A DNA stretch of 64,000 nucleotides from Poecilobothrus nobilitatus (GCA_947095535.1 OX352772.1:183018240-183082239); one strand, 5' to 3'; positions 43,817 to 57,748 are shown, counted from the first letter of the stretch. Numbers and translations are program-made. The notes: generated by a model not told the origin, from the letters alone.

Positions 43817-44641
43817 CTATTGATATTGCATTAGATGGAGTGAGTTGGTAAAAAGATTATCTGTATCATTGACAGCATGAACCACAACATCATCATAAGC
43901 ATTTGAAAAAGCTAGGTCTAACCATCTACCATTACTATTATGATGTTGTATTATTTGTTGTATATCATTTCCATAAAATGTACTTATAATACTAAACTCA
44001 ATTTCATCTAAAAAGTTAACTGGTAGTAGTTTATTATCCAGTTCATCAATCACAAAAGATAAAGATGGACGGTTAAAATCGCCCAAGACAAAAATATTAT
44101 CATCCTCTGCCATTAAAGTAATTACAGACTTACATATATCCAAGAATTCGTAATAAGAGGATTCATCAGAATTTGGAGGAAAATATACTATTCCTAGATA
44201 AATACTTTTACTACCAGTAAGAATTTTAACAAAAATGTATTCAAAAGATAAGGAGTTGTTGGAACATATTAATTCACATGAAAAGCCGTTATAGACAGCA
44301 ATTAGAACACCTGTGGAAAGGTAGTTACGATCATTTCTATAAATTGACCAATTGTTATCGAGAATTTCTTCATTTTTAAAAGAGTCGCTCAACCAGGTTT
44401 CTGTAATCACTAGTATATTACAATTGCATGATTTGGCGTCGATAAAAAGGTTTTTTATTTTACTTCTTAAACCACTGCAATTGTGATAGAACATCCTAAT
44501 AGTGTTATTATAAAGTTGAGACTTATTTTTACTTTGATAAGTATTATTTGGCTTATTAGGCACGAAAAAAGTTTTGATCAATATCTCTAAGCTTTTGGAT
44601 ATACTCACGTCTTTTGCTGGACAAGTGACTACGAAAGGCAC
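43817..44641 (-). pseudogene. LINE C ORF2 endonuclease
   Basis: APE-type domain: RMFYHNCSGLRSKIKNLF (Asn), CNILVITETWLSDSF (Glu), TGVLIAVYNGFSCEL, IYLGIVYFPPNSDESSYY, IFVLGDFNRPSL (Asp, Asn), RWLDLAFSNA. The SDH end is disturbed: the expected region reads NLFTNSLHLMQ near 43820 and the frame is lost. The frame starts upstream of 44641, overlapping the end of ORF1 by about 85 bp in a different frame, a tight ORF1/ORF2 arrangement like that in element D. Confidence 0.8.
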
Positions 44642-44960
44642 TTAGGTCTTCTTTAGCTTCATTAGCAGACATTCCTTCAATTTCATAATATTTATAAAAT
44701 AATTTACTTACTTCCTTATAGTCAGAGGGGAGGCCCTCTTGTTGAATGAGTGCTTTTAAAAATGTTTTCGTTTTGCCTTCAATGCAAATGTGGTTATCTT
44801 GATCGAAGAGATAAGCAAGATATAATCTAATATTATAGAGCAAACTAGGCTCTCTGAAACGAAATAATGCATATACATTATCACCATTAACTATTGAATT
44901 CTGCGTTAGGTGAATTTTCGGAGGAATGAGAGGGTTGGTAAAATTAGGCGATAAGTTATT
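44556..44960 (-). pseudogene. LINE C ORF1 C-terminal conserved domain
   Basis: From about 44950 down: LIPPKIHLTQNSIVNGDNVY, ALFRFREPSLLYNIRLYLAY, LFDQDN, KALIQQEGLPSDYKEVSKLF, KYYEIEGMSANEAKEDLSAF, RREYIQKLRDI. This is clearly homologous, at about 45% identity by eye, to the end of element D ORF1 (24235-24600). I do not recognise it as a named domain. The upstream frame runs back through an Asn/Ser-rich stretch to a TGA near 45035. Confidence 0.8.
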
Positions 44961-45037
44961 ATTACTAATATTACTAGCATTAATACTACTGGTATTACTA
45001 TCGCTGTTACTATTGATATTATTATTACCAGTGTGTC

Positions 45038-45093
45038 AATATTATCAATAATATGGTTATTATTATTATTAATATCATTATTATTATTATTAA

Positions 45094-45124
<31 letters not shown>

Positions 45125-45131
45125 ATTATTA

Positions 45132-45214
<83 letters not shown>

Positions 45215-45242
45215 ATTATTATTATTATTGTTAATATTATTT

Positions 45243-45273
<31 letters not shown>

Positions 45274-45345
45274 TACTATTACTATTATTAGTATTATTAT
45301 TATTATACTTAATATTATTAATGTTATCAATTATATTATTGCAAG
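45038..45345. repeat. TTA microsatellite inside LINE C ORF1 (poly-Asn codons)
   Basis: About 300 bp of TTA with CTA/GTT variants. On the LINE sense strand it is AAT-type sequence that in the right frame encodes Asn, matching the Asn/Ser-rich linker on both sides. It separates the ORF1 body (frame ending at 45389) from the C-terminal domain (stop near 45035). Expansion of an Asn tract is the likely origin. Confidence 0.85.
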
Positions 45346-45388
45346 CACCCGGTATTATTGTATGTGAATAAATAAAGTTATCATAATT

Positions 45389-46860
45389 TTAGCTGGAAGA
45401 TGGTTTGGGATTATCTACTTCTGGTGAAGTAGAAGAATGATTTTTGGCTATTACTAAGCTAGTGTCATTATCAACTTCCGATGCAGTAGAAGTGTTTTTT
45501 TCAGCTATAATTAAGCTAGCGTCATGTATACCGTTCAATAAATTTATTTGTGTGTGTGTTGAACTATTGTTTAGATAATTACTTAATTGTGTAGTGTCTA
45601 CAGATTTGTTTTTCTTTGATAGTACAGGTTTGAGAGAGGCTTGTGTAAGTGTTGGATAGGTTTGTGTTGAGGTGGAAGAATCCTTGTTAAACTTATAATT
45701 GTAAGGATTAGGAAATTTTTTCGCATTACTTATATTTTTGCATTTATTTTTTAACTTAGGTTTACTAGAGTTCTTAGAGTTGTAAATTAAACTATTATTT
45801 TTATTTTTGTTTAACTTAACATACCTGTTTTTCCAGCGACTTAGAGTGATGTTATTACCAATGAAGAAAGTATCGTTATTGTGCGCAAAGAAAAGCCAAT
45901 CGTACTTAAGTGAAATAGATATCTTGAAACACTCGTATTTGTATTTTTTCCTTTTTACTAGTTGTTTCGGAACTATTTTTTCTGCACTTATGATGGGAAT
46001 TCTAAAGTTGTCATAAAAGATTTTCTTTATACGCTGCTGTGTACTTCCAAATGGTACTCTTTTTAACATGTAAACCGCACTTTCACTATCTGTAGTTCCA
46101 CCGTTTAACTTGCTATTTTTTGTATATTTGCGGTTGCTAATATACAAAATCGACAGCTTTTAGTTCATCATGTATAGATGGGCAATGAATGGGCGTGTCG
46201 GGTGGGGTTAAAGCTGAGGTCTGACTAATTTTATTTTCTATGGAAACAAACATATCTTCCCATTTACTGTAGATGTTATCAATTTTGTTAATTCCATTAT
46301 GAAGTTCGGTTGACGCAGAAACCAGGGTGTCCTGTAAAGGCATAACCAAACTAGGTACATCAAACTCCGCAAAATTAGCTGGCATATCATTATAAACTTT
46401 GTAAAGATCTTGCACTTTACTTGTTAAGTTATTTTGATTTTTTTGTATAACCTCCAATGAATTATTTATGTCCGACATTGTGTTTAAAAATTTGTTACTT
46501 AATTCATCCAATTTATGAATTAAAGATTTGATAGTCGAGGGACTGCTAAAACACTCTGATGGATTAGTTATGTTTTTACTTATACATATTTTATTCGAGA
46601 GGTTGTCTATGTTCCTCGAGGTCTCCAATAAATTTTCATTATTGAGTTGAATAATGAAATTTAAGTGCCATGCCATCTTTTTCTTTACTTAGAGCAGTTA
46701 TTCGGTTGTCGATATTGTCATACATGGTCCTAAGAAGAACGTGAGTATTTTGGCAGTCGGTACACACGAAAAAATCATTGAGCGATTGATGAAATTGTAT
46801 TCTAGATGCTCCGATACATGTTCCATGGAGTTTCCTGTTGCAATTAGTTTAGTTGGAGTT
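45389..46860 (-). pseudogene. LINE C ORF1 body (PHD-like finger, coiled coil, RNA-binding segment)
   Basis: Near 46850-46770 the minus strand reads CNRKLHGTCIGAS...FFVCTDCQ, the second half of a PHD-like zinc finger. 46137-46676 is helical and hydrophilic (IKSLIHKLDELSNKFLNTMS, VIQKNQNNLTSKVQDLYKVY), a coiled coil. A one-base shift at about 46140 leads into 45389-46147: SAVYMLKRVPFGSTQQRIKK, ECFKISISLKYDWLFF, an RRM-like RNA-binding segment, then a Ser/Thr/Asn-rich tail. The 5' side ends at the TTA array, so the first half of the finger is missing. Confidence 0.65.
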
Positions 46861-46884
46861 TTCTGTTGTTAGTTGGGTTTCCTG

Positions 46885-49800
46885 TTGTTATTATTTATTA
46901 TTTAGTATTATTTATTAATATTTATTATTATTATTTATTATTATTTATTTTTTATTATTATTTATTATTATTTATTATTATTTTTTATTATTTATTATTT
47001 ATTATTATTTATTAATTATTATTATTTATTATTTTTTATTATTATTTATTATTTTTTATTATTTATTATTATTTATTATTATTTATTATTATTTATTATT
47101 CACTATTATTTATTATTATTTATTATTATTTATTATTTTTTATTATTTATTATTATTTATTATTATTTATTATTTATTATTATTTATTGATTATTATTAT
47201 TTATTATTATTTATTATTATTTATTATTAATTATTATTTATTATTATTTATAATTATTTATTATTTATAATTATTTATTCTTTATTATTATTTATTATTA
47301 TTATTTATTATTTATTATTATTTATTATTTATTATTATTTATTATTTATTATTATTTATTATTTATTATTATTTATTGTTATATATTATTATTTATTATC
47401 ATTTATTATTATTTATTACTATTTGTTATTATTTATTACTATTTGTTATTATTTATTATTATTTATTATTATTTATTCAAATTTTTTATTTATTATTATT
47501 TATTATTTTTTATTATTTAATATTATTTATCATTTATTAATTATTATTATTTATTATTTATTATTATTTATTAATTATTATTATTTATTATTATTTTTTA
47601 CTATTTGTTATTATTTATTACTATTTGTTATTATTTATTACTATTTGTTATTATTTATTATTATTTATTCAAATTTTTTATTTATTATTATTTATTATTA
47701 TTTTTTATTATTTAATATTATTTATTATTATTTATTAATTATTATTATTTGTTATTTATTATTTATTATTATTTATTATTTATTATTATTTATTATTATT
47801 TTTTACTATTTGTTATTATTTATTATTACTTATTATTTATTATTATTTATTATTATTTATTAAAATTTTTTATTTATTATTATTTATTAATTATTATTAT
47901 TTATTATTATTTATTATTATTTCTTATTATTTATTATTATTTATTATTTATTATTATTTATTATTATTTTTTATTATTTATTATTATTTATTACTTATTA
48001 TTATTTACTAATTATTATTATTTATTATTATTTATTAATTATTATTATTTATTATTATTTATTATTATTTATTAATATTTATTATTTTTTATTATTTTTT
48101 ATTGTTTATTATTATTTTTTATTATTTATCAATTATTATAATTTATTATTATTTATTATTTTTTATTATTTATAATTATTTATTATTATTTATTATTTTT
48201 TATTATTTATTATTATTTATTATTATTTATTACTTATTATTATTTATTATTATTTATTATTTTTTATTAATTATTATTATTTATTATTATTTATTATTTA
48301 TTATTATTTATTATTAATTATTATTAATTATTATTATTTATTATTATTTGTTATTATTTAATATTATTTATAATTATTTATTATTTATTATTATTTATTA
48401 TTATTTATTTTTTTTTATTATTTTTTTTTTTTTATTATTTATTATTATTTATTATTATTTATTAATTATTATTATTTATTATTATTTATTATTTATTGTT
48501 ACTAATATTTATAATTTTTTATTATTTATTATTATTTAGTATTTTATATTATTATTTATTATTATTTATTTTTTATTATTATTAATTATTATTTATTATT
48601 ATTTATTATATATTATTTATTATTTTTTATTTATTATTATTTATTTAATAGTATATATTATTTATTATTATTCATTATTATTTATTATTGTTTATTATTT
48701 ATTATTATTTATTACTATTATTTATTATTATTATTTATTATTATTTATTATTATTTATTATTATTTATTATTAATTATTATTAATTATTATTATTTATTA
48801 TTTATTATTTATTACTATTTATTATTATTTATTATTATTTATTATTATTTATTATTTATTTTTATTTATCATTATCATTTATTATTATTTATTATTTTTT
48901 ATTATTATTTATTATTTATTATTATTTATTATTATTTATTATTTATTATTATTTATTAATATTTATTATTTTTTATTAATATATATTATTTATTATTATT
49001 TGTTATTATTTTTTATTATTTATTATTATTTATTATTATTTATTATTATTTATTATTATTTATTATTTATTTTTATTTATTATTATCATTTATTATTATT
49101 TATTATTTTTTATTATTATTTATTATTTATTATTATTTATTATTTATTATTTATTATTATTTATTAATATTTATTATTTTTTATTAATATATATTATTTA
49201 TTATTATTTGTTATTATTTTTTATTATTTATTATTTTTTATTATTATTTATTATTTTTTATTATTTATTATTATTTATTATTATTTATTAATTATTATTA
49301 TTTATTATTATTTATTATTTATTGTTATTTATGTTTATTATTTTTTATTAATTATTATTACTTATTATTATTTATTATTTAGTATTATTTATTATTATTT
49401 ATTATTATTTATTTTTTATTATTATTTATTATTATTTATTATTTATTATTTTTTATTATTATTTAATATTTATTATTAATTATTAATTATTATTATTTAT
49501 TATTATTATGTATTATTATTTATCATTTATTATTTATTATTATTTATTATTTTTTAATATTTATTATTATTATTATTTATTAATTATTATTATTTATTAT
49601 TTATCATTTATTATTTATTATTATTTATTATTATTTATTATTAATTATTAATTATTATTTATTACTATTTATAATTATTTATTATTTATAATTATTTATT
49701 CTTTATTATTATTTATTATTATTTATTATTATCTATTATTATTTATTATTTATGATTATTTATTATTTATTATAATTTATTATTATTTATTATTATTTAT

Positions 49801-52800
49801 TACTATTTGTTATTATTTATTACTATTTGTTATTATTTATTACTATTTGTTATTATTTATTATTATTTATTGTTTATTATTATTTATTAAAATTTTTTAT
49901 TTATTGTTATTTATTATTATTTTTTATTTATTATTATTTATTAATTATTATTATTTATTATTTTTTATTATTATTTATTATTTATTGTTATTTATTATTT
50001 ATTATTATTTATTATTTAGTATTATTTGTTATTTATTATTATTTATAATTATTTATTATTTATTACTATTTATTATTATTTATTATTATTTATTATTATT
50101 TATTATTATTTATTATTTATTATTTATTACTATTTATTATTATTTATTATTATTTATTATTTATTTTTATTTATCATTATCATTTATTATTATTTATTAT
50201 TTTTTATTATTATTTATTATTATTTATTATTTTTTATTATTATTTATTATTATTTATTATTATTTATTATTATTTATTATTTATTATTATTTATTAATAT
50301 TTATTATTTTTTATTAATATATATTATTTATTATTATTTGTTATTATTTTTTATTATTTATTATTTTTTATTATTATTTATTATTATTTATTATTTATTA
50401 TTATTTATTAATTATTATTATTTATTTTTATTTATTATTATTTATTATTTTTTATTATTATTTATTATTTTTTATTATTAATTATTATTTATTATTGTTT
50501 ATTATTATTTATTATTATTTATTATTTTTTATTATTAATTATTATTTATTATTATTTATTATTATTTATGATTATTTATTATTAGTTATTATTTTTTATT
50601 TTTTATTATTTATTATTTTTTATTATTTATTATTATTTATTATTTAGTATTATATGTTATTTATTATTTTTTATTATTTATTACTATTTATTATTATTTA
50701 TTATTATTTATTACTAATTACTATTTATTATTATTTATTATTATTTTTATTATTTATTGTTAATTATTACTTAATAATATTTATTATTATTTATTATTAT
50801 TTAGTATTATTTGTTATTTAGTATTATTTAGTATTATTTGTTATTTATTATTATTTATTATTATTTATTATTATTTATTGTTTATTATTACTTAATAATA
50901 TTTATTATTTATTATTTTTTATTATTTATTATTATTTATTATTATTTAGTATTATTTCTTATTTATTATTATTTATTGTTTTTTTATTATTTATTATTTT
51001 TTATTATATATTATTATTTAGTATTATTTGTTATTTGTTATTTATTATTATTTATTACTATTTATTATTATTTATTATTATTTATTGTTTATTATTACTT
51101 AATAATATTTATTATTTATTACTATTTATTATTATTTATTATTATTTTTTATTATTTATTGTTTATTATTACTTAATAATATTTATTATTTATTATTATT
51201 TATTATTATTTAGTATTATTTGTTATTTATTCTTATTTATTATTATTTATTATTATTTATTATTTAGTATTATTTAGTATTATTTGTTATTGATTATTAT
51301 CTATTATAATTTATTATTTATTATTATTTATTATTATTTATTATTATTTATTGTTTATTATTACTTAATAATATTTATTATTATTTACGATTATTTATTA
51401 TTTTTTATTATTATTATTTAGTATTATTTGTTATTATTATTTATTATTATTTATTAGTATTTATTCTTATTTATTATTTAGTATTATTTATTATTTTTTG
51501 TTATTATTTGTTATTGTTTATTATTTATTATTATTTATTATTTTTTATTATTTATTATTATTTATTATTATTTTTTATTTATTATTATTTATTATTTAAT
51601 ATTATTTATTATTATTTATTATTATTTATTATTTATTTTTTATAATTTAATATTAATTATTATTTATTATTATTTATTATTTATTATTATTTATTATGTA
51701 TTGTTATTTATTATTATTTATTATTTTTTATTATCTATTATTATTTATTATTTATTATTATTTATTATTATTTATTATATATGATTATTTCTTATTATTT
51801 ATTATTATTTTTTATTATGTATTATTTATTATTATTTATTATTTATTACTATTTATTATTATTTATTACTATTTATTATTATTTATTATTATTTATTATT
51901 TTTTATTATTTATTATTATTTATTATTATTTATTATTTTTTATTATTTATTATTATTTATTATTATTTATTATTATTTATTATCATTTATTATTATTTAT
52001 TATTATTTATTACTATTTGTTATTATTTATTATTATTTATTGTTTATTATTATTTATTAATATATTTTATTTATTATTATTTATTATTTTTTATTATTTA
52101 TTATTTTTTATTATTTATTATTAATTATTATTTATTATTATTTTTTATTAAAAATTTTTTTTAATTATTTATTATTTTTTATTATTTATTATTAATTATT
52201 ATTTATTATTATTTATTATTATTTATTATTTATTATTATTTATTATTATCTATTATTATTTATTATTATTTATTATTATTTATTATTATTAATTATTATT
52301 ACTTATTATTTATTATTATTATTATTTATTTATTATTATTTATTATTTAGTATTATTTGTTATTTATTATTATTTATTATTTATTATTATTTATTATCAT
52401 TTATTATTATTTATTGTTATTTATTATTATTTATTATTATTTATTATTTATTATTACTTATTAATATTTATTATTATTTATTATTTAATATTATTTGTGA
52501 TTTATTATTATTTATTATTTATTATTATTTATTACTATTTATTATTATTAATTATTTATTATTATTTATTATTATTTATTATTTATTATTATTTATTATT
52601 TATTATTGTTTATTATTATTTATTATAAGTTATTATTATTTATTATTATTTATTATTATTTATTGTTTATTATTTATTAATTATTATTATTTAAATTTAT
52701 TATTATTTATTATTATTTAATATTATTTAATATTTATTTATTATTATTTATTATTATTTATTGTTTATTATTAATTATTATTGTTTATTATTATTTATTA

Positions 52801-52955
52801 ATAATAATTATTTATTATTATTTATTATTATTTATTATTATTTATTATTATTATTTATTATTATTATTTATTATTATTTATTATTATTTATTATTATTTA
52901 TTATTATTATTTACTATTATTATTTACTATTATTTATTATTATTTAATTTTTTTT
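46885..52955. repeat. (TTATTATTTA)n array, block 2 (about 6 kb)
   Basis: The longest uninterrupted block. Prevailing unit TTATTATTTA, with TTA-only, TTTTTTA, TGTTA, AGTATTA and TTAATTA variants. All three plus-strand frames avoid stops because the unit contains no TAA, TAG or TGA, while the minus strand is full of TAA. The long plus-strand readings repeating LLLFIIYYY are therefore artefacts. Segments such as 'tactatttgttattattta' recur in tandem, showing repeated local duplication. Confidence 0.97.
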
Positions 52956-53041
52956 TTTTTTTTTTCTTTATTTATAAACAAAATAATAATTATTATAATT
53001 CATTTTTAAACAATTTCATATAAGTATTGGATTTTCATAAA

Positions 53042-53065
53042 GACCCTAGCCTTAGCTGTTTGGTC
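53042..53065 (-). promoter_or_regulatory. LINE family 3'UTR hairpin (LINE-3 copy)
   Basis: Identical to the LINE-2 hairpin except one base in the 2-nt bulge (AG for AA). Outer arms GACC/GGTC, inner AGC/GCT, loop TAAG. Confidence 0.7.
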
Positions 53066-53170
53066 ACATAATTTATTATAAATCTTTTGAAGTTGTCAAA
53101 TTTTATTTATACAAATTTGATTTATTTAAAACTAATTTTCTAGTTTATTTCATTGTTTAATTTTAATTTT

Positions 53171-53460
53171 AAATTAAATTTAAATTTAAATTTAAATTTA
53201 AATTTTAATTTTAATTTTAATTTTAATTTTAATTTTAATTTTAATTTTAATTTTAATTTTAATTTTAATTTTAATTTTAATTTTAATTTTAATTTTAATT
53301 TTAATTTTAATTTTAATTTTAATTTTAATTTTAATTTTAATTTTAATTTTAATTTTAATTTTAATTTTAATTTTAATATTAATATTAATATTAATTTTAA
53401 TTTTAATTTTAATTTTAATATTAATATTAATATTAATTTTAATTTTAATTTTAATTTTAA
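53171..53460. repeat. (TTTTAA)n hexamer satellite with TATTAA inserts
   Basis: Starts as TTTAAA units (53171-53202), then about 40 TTTTAA units. Two blocks of three TATTAA units lie about 41 bp apart (about 53377-53393 and 53418-53435), so a roughly 42-bp higher-order segment was duplicated. The Asn-Phe reading on the plus strand is an artefact. Confidence 0.95.
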
Positions 53461-53542
53461 TCTACTTTTAATTCAATTCCACTTTTGATATTAATTCAAT
53501 TCAATTTTCGGTTTACATTTGCGTAACACTTAATTACCAAAC

Positions 53543-53938
53543 CTATGTTTCAGTTGTAATATATTCCTTTATTTTCTTTTTAAATTGGCAAATATTACTA
53601 ATTATTTTAATTTCATTCGGTAGTTCATTATATAATTTTAAACAGTTGTAGAGACAGTTTCTTTTTTGATTTTCTGTTTTGAAAAACGTTAGGTAAAAGT
53701 TGGACTTGTTTCTGGTATTAAAATTATGAATATCAACCATTCTGTTCAATATAAAGTTATGCCTTATTTCATTATTTATAATTTTAAAAGCAATAATATA
53801 CAACTCTCTTTTGCAAATATTTTCGAAACTTAAGTATTGGTCTGAATATAACAAACTGGTTGGAAATCTCCTTGTGTGTCCGTGAATTACTTTAATTGCT
53901 TTTTTATGTGCAATAACTATTCTATTTAGCGCGATTTG
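53543..53938 (-). pseudogene. LINE-3 RT C-terminal tail
   Basis: Reads YSDQYLSFENICKRELYIIA, FILNRMVDIHNFNTRNKSNF and CLYNCLKLYNELPNEIKIIS, closely matching LINE-2 at 20741-21030. No RT catalytic sequence remains. Confidence 0.85.
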
Positions 53939-53940
53939 AG

Positions 53941-56770
53941 GATTATTATTATTTATTTATTATTTATTAATATTTATTATTTATTGTGTATTATTTATTA
54001 TTATTTGTTATTATTTATTATTTTTTATTATTATTTATTATTTTTTATTATTTATTATTATTTAATATTATTTATTATTATTTATTATTATTGATTAATT
54101 ATTAATTATTTATTATTATTTATTATTATTTATTATTATTTATTAATATTTATTATTTTTTATTATTGTTTATTATTATTTATTATTTTTTATTATTTAT
54201 TATTAATTATTATTTATTATTGTTTATTATTATTTATTATTATTTATTATTATTTATTATTATTTATTATTATTTATTATTATTTATTATTATTTGTTAT
54301 TTATTTATTAATTATTATTATTTATTATTATTTATTATTATTTATGGTTATTTATTATTATTTATTATTTTTTATTATTTAGTATTAATTATTATTTATT
54401 ATTATTTATTATTTATTGTTATTTATTTTTATTTATTAATATTTTTTATTATTTATTATTATTTATTATTAATTATTTATTATTATTTATTATTTAGTAT
54501 TATTTGTTATTTAGTATTATTTGTTATTTATTATTTATTTATTAATTATTATTATTTATTATTATTTATTATTTTTTTAATATTGTTATTTATTATTATT
54601 TGTTATTTATTATTTATTTTTATTTATTATTATTTATTTTTATTTATTATTTTTTATTATTTATTATTATTTATTATTAATTATTTATTATTATTTATTA
54701 TTTAGTATTATTTATTATTTAGTATTATTTGTTATTTATTATTTATTTATTAATTATTATTTATTATTATTTATTATTTAGTATTATTTAGTATTATTTG
54801 TTATTTATTTATTATTTATTATTATTTATTATTGTTAATTATTAATTATTTATTATTATTTATTATTATTTATTATTACTTATTAATAATTATTATTTAT
54901 TATTTATTATTCATTATTCATTATTATTTATTATTTATAATTATTTATTATTATTTAATATTTATTATTATTTATTATTATTATTTAATATTTATTATTA
55001 TTTATTATTATTTATTTTTATTTATTATTATTTTTTATTATTTATTATTAATTATTATGTATTATTTAGTATTATTTGTTATTTATTTTTATTTATTTAT
55101 TATTATTTATTATTATTTTTTTAATATTATTTATTATTTATTATTATTTAGTATTATTTGTTATTTTATTATTATTATTTAGTATTATTTGTTATTTTAT
55201 TATTATTATTTAGTATTATTTGTTATTTATTATTTATTTTTATTTATTATTTATTGTTTATTATTATTTATTATTATTTATATTTATTTATTATTTTTTA
55301 TTATTTATTATTATTTATTATTATTTATTATTTATTATTAATTATTTATTATTATTTATTATTATTTATTATTACTTATTAATAATTATTACTTATTAAT
55401 AATTATTATTTATTATTATTTATTATTTAGTATTATTTCTTATTTATTATTATTTGTTATTTATTATTATTTATTACTATTTATTATTATTAATTATTAA
55501 TTATTTATTATTATTTATTATTATTTATTATTATTTATTATTATTTATTTTTTATTATTATTATTTATTATTATTTATTATTAATTATTATTATTTATTA
55601 TTATTTATGATTATTTATTATTATTTATTATTATTTATGATTATTTATTATTATTTATTATTTTTTATTATTTATTATTATTTATTATTTAGTGTTATTT
55701 GTTATTTATTATTATTTATTACTATTTATTATTATTTATTATTATTTATTGTTTATTATTACTCATATTATTATTTATTATTATTTATTATTTAGTATTA
55801 TTTGTTATTTATTATTTATTATAATTTATTATTATTTATTATTTATTATCATTTATTATTATTTATTTTTATTTATTAATATTTATTGTTTATTATTACT
55901 TATTAATATTTATTATTATTTATTATTGTTTATTATTATTTATTATGTAGTATTATTTGTTATTTATTATTTATTATTATTTATTACTATTTATTATTAT
56001 TTATTATTTAGTATTATTTATTATTATTTATTATTATTTATTATTTAGTAATATTTAGTATTATTTGTTATTTATTATTATTTATGATTATTTATTATTA
56101 TTTATTATTATTTATTATTATTTATTATTGTTTATTATTTTTTATTATTTATTATTTAGTATTATTTGTTATTTATTATTATTTATTATTATTTATTCTT
56201 ATTTAATCTTATTTATTATCTAGTATTATTTATTATTTTTTGTTATTATTTATTATTATATATTATTGTTTATTATTTATTATTATTTATTATTATTATT
56301 TATTATTATTTATTATTTTTATTATTTATTAATTATTATTATTTACTATTATTTATTATATATTGTTATTTATTATTATTTATTATTATTTATTATTTTT
56401 TATAATCTATTATTATTTATTATTATTTATTATTATTTATTATTATTTATTATTTATTACTATTTATTAATTATTATTATATATTATTATTTATTATTAT
56501 ATATGATTATTTATTATTATTTATTATTTTTTATTATGTATTATTTATTATTTTTTATTATTATTTATTATTTAGTATTATTTGTTATTTATTATTATTT
56601 ATTACTATATATTATTATTTATTATTTAGTATTATTTGATATTTATTATTATTTATTATTTATTACTATTTATTATTATTTATTACTATTTATTATTATT
56701 TATTATTTATTACTGTTTATTATTATTTTTATTATTTATTATTATTTATTGTTTATTATTTATTATAATT
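53941..56770. repeat. (TTATTATTTA)n array, block 3
   Basis: About 2.8 kb, the same unit as block 2. Richer in 'tttagtattatttgttattta' variants that recur at intervals, suggesting larger duplicated segments within the array. Confidence 0.97.
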
Positions 56771-56997
56771 TTTTTTTTTCCTAAAGGAGGTTGGAATCTT
56801 CCAAAGACAATCTTTCTTACTGACTAAGCCCACCTCCCCCTTTAGCCAATAAAGTGGGATGAAACCCTTACCAGCGAACGCAGTATATTGGCTAGGGAGC
56901 AGGGATAGGAAAGGATAGGAAAATGGATACGGAAACATTGAATTGGGAGTGGGACTGTAAGGAAACAATGAATCCGCCTATTATTATTATTTTGCTA
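56771..56997. other. Non-TTA island of unknown origin
   Basis: About 210 bp of much more balanced composition ('ctaaaggaggttggaatctt', 'ccaataaagtgggatgaaac', 'gataggaaaggataggaaaa'). It begins after a T-run and ends at 'ccgcctattattatt'. It looks like the end of an interspersed element, but I cannot place it. A short minus-strand frame has no family resemblance. Confidence 0.5.
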
Positions 56998-57277
56998 AGA
57001 GTGACTAAAGCCGTCACAACAGTTACAACATGTAGTAGTTCCATATATACATATTACTACATGAGGTAATTGTTGAAGGCAACCCCCACTGTCACTGTAG
57101 CGGCTGTTATTATTGGTATTAATATGCTTATTAATATTATTATTATTTTACTACAGAGTCAGCGCCATCAGTGGATAACGTGCAGCAGTATATAACACCT
57201 TACTTGCATGATATAACCAATGATAGCCCCACTGTAGTAGCTATTATCATTACTATTATTATTATTATTATTATTAA

Positions 57278-57314
<37 letters not shown>

Positions 57315-57661
57315 ATTATTATTATTATTACTATTATTTTTTTTATTGGTATTATTTTACCACAGAGTCAGCGCCATCAGTGGATTACAACGTGCAGCAG
57401 TATATTACACCTTACTTGCATGATATAACCAAGGATGGCTCTACTGTAGCAGCTATTATTACTATTATTATTATTATTATTATTGTTTTATTACTATTAC
57501 TATTATTATTATGATTATTAGTACTATTATTGTTATTATTATACTACAGAGTCATCGCCATCCGTGAATTACAACTTGCAGCAGTACATAACACCTTACT
57601 TGCATGATATAACCAAAGATGGCTCCACTGTAGCAACTATTGTTATTATTATTATTATAAT
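56998..57661. repeat. Composite repeat: about 115-bp unit joined by TTA microsatellites, 4 copies
   Basis: Unit landmarks: CAGAGTCAGCGCCATCAGTGG, then CGTGCAGCAGTATAT, CCTTACTTGCATGATATAAC and CTACTGTAGCAGCTATTATT. Copies start at 57154, 57363 and 57547, with a highly diverged one at about 56998. Each ends directly in a TTA run that leads to the next unit (spacing 209 and 184 bp). A further copy lies at 59063. Confidence 0.9.
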
Positions 57662-57748
57662 TATTGTTATAATTAATATTATTATTATACTAATATTAAT
57701 TATACGATATACATTATTACGAAATAAAAGTACTACATATTTTTTTTA

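Larger units (their letters stand above)
41272..46880 (-). mobile_element. LINE C, nearly full length
   Basis: Minus-strand LINE of the Jockey/CR1 group, about 5.6 kb, lying between TTA array blocks 1 and 2. From the 5' side: ORF1 with PHD-like finger (46850), coiled coil, RNA-binding segment, Asn-rich linker, conserved C-terminal domain; ORF2 endonuclease and RT; and a 3'UTR of about 450 bp. The sense 3' end is taken at about 41272, where array sequence starts. The 3'UTR has a T-run (A-run on the plus strand at 41563-41589) and a small hairpin GCTAA...TTAGC (41315-41333). Confidence 0.8.
52960..53940 (-). mobile_element. LINE-3, 5'-truncated copy of the LINE-2 family
   Basis: About 980 bp between TTA blocks 2 and 3. 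The sense 3' end is near 52960 (AATAAAGAAAA then a poly-A run). The family hairpin is at 53042-53065. The 3'UTR contains a TTTTAA satellite and the RT C-terminus lies at 53543-53938. It is truncated abruptly into TTA sequence at 53940. Confidence 0.85.

Noticed and set aside
46137..46145. A second UAG-CAA-CC context in LINE C ORF1
   Set aside because: It resembles the element D leaky stop, but the third codon is CCG rather than CCA, another stop follows after a few codons, and the protein continues in a different frame. A one-base frameshift explains it better.
47423..52164. Long plus-strand reading frames repeating LLLFIIYYY
   Set aside because: The unit TTATTATTTA has no stop codon in any of the three plus frames, so open frames arise automatically. 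The protein repeat is just the 30-bp frame cycle of a 10-bp unit.
53153..53488. Reading frame of alternating Asn and Phe
   Set aside because: A direct translation of the TTTTAA hexamer; there is no start context, no conservation, and it lies in a LINE 3'UTR.
57171..57428. Small protein starting MDNVQQYITPYLHD
   Set aside because: The repeat unit is non-coding: the frame runs into poly-Ile from TTA repeats and is not kept between copies, since another copy reads WITTCSSILHL in its place.
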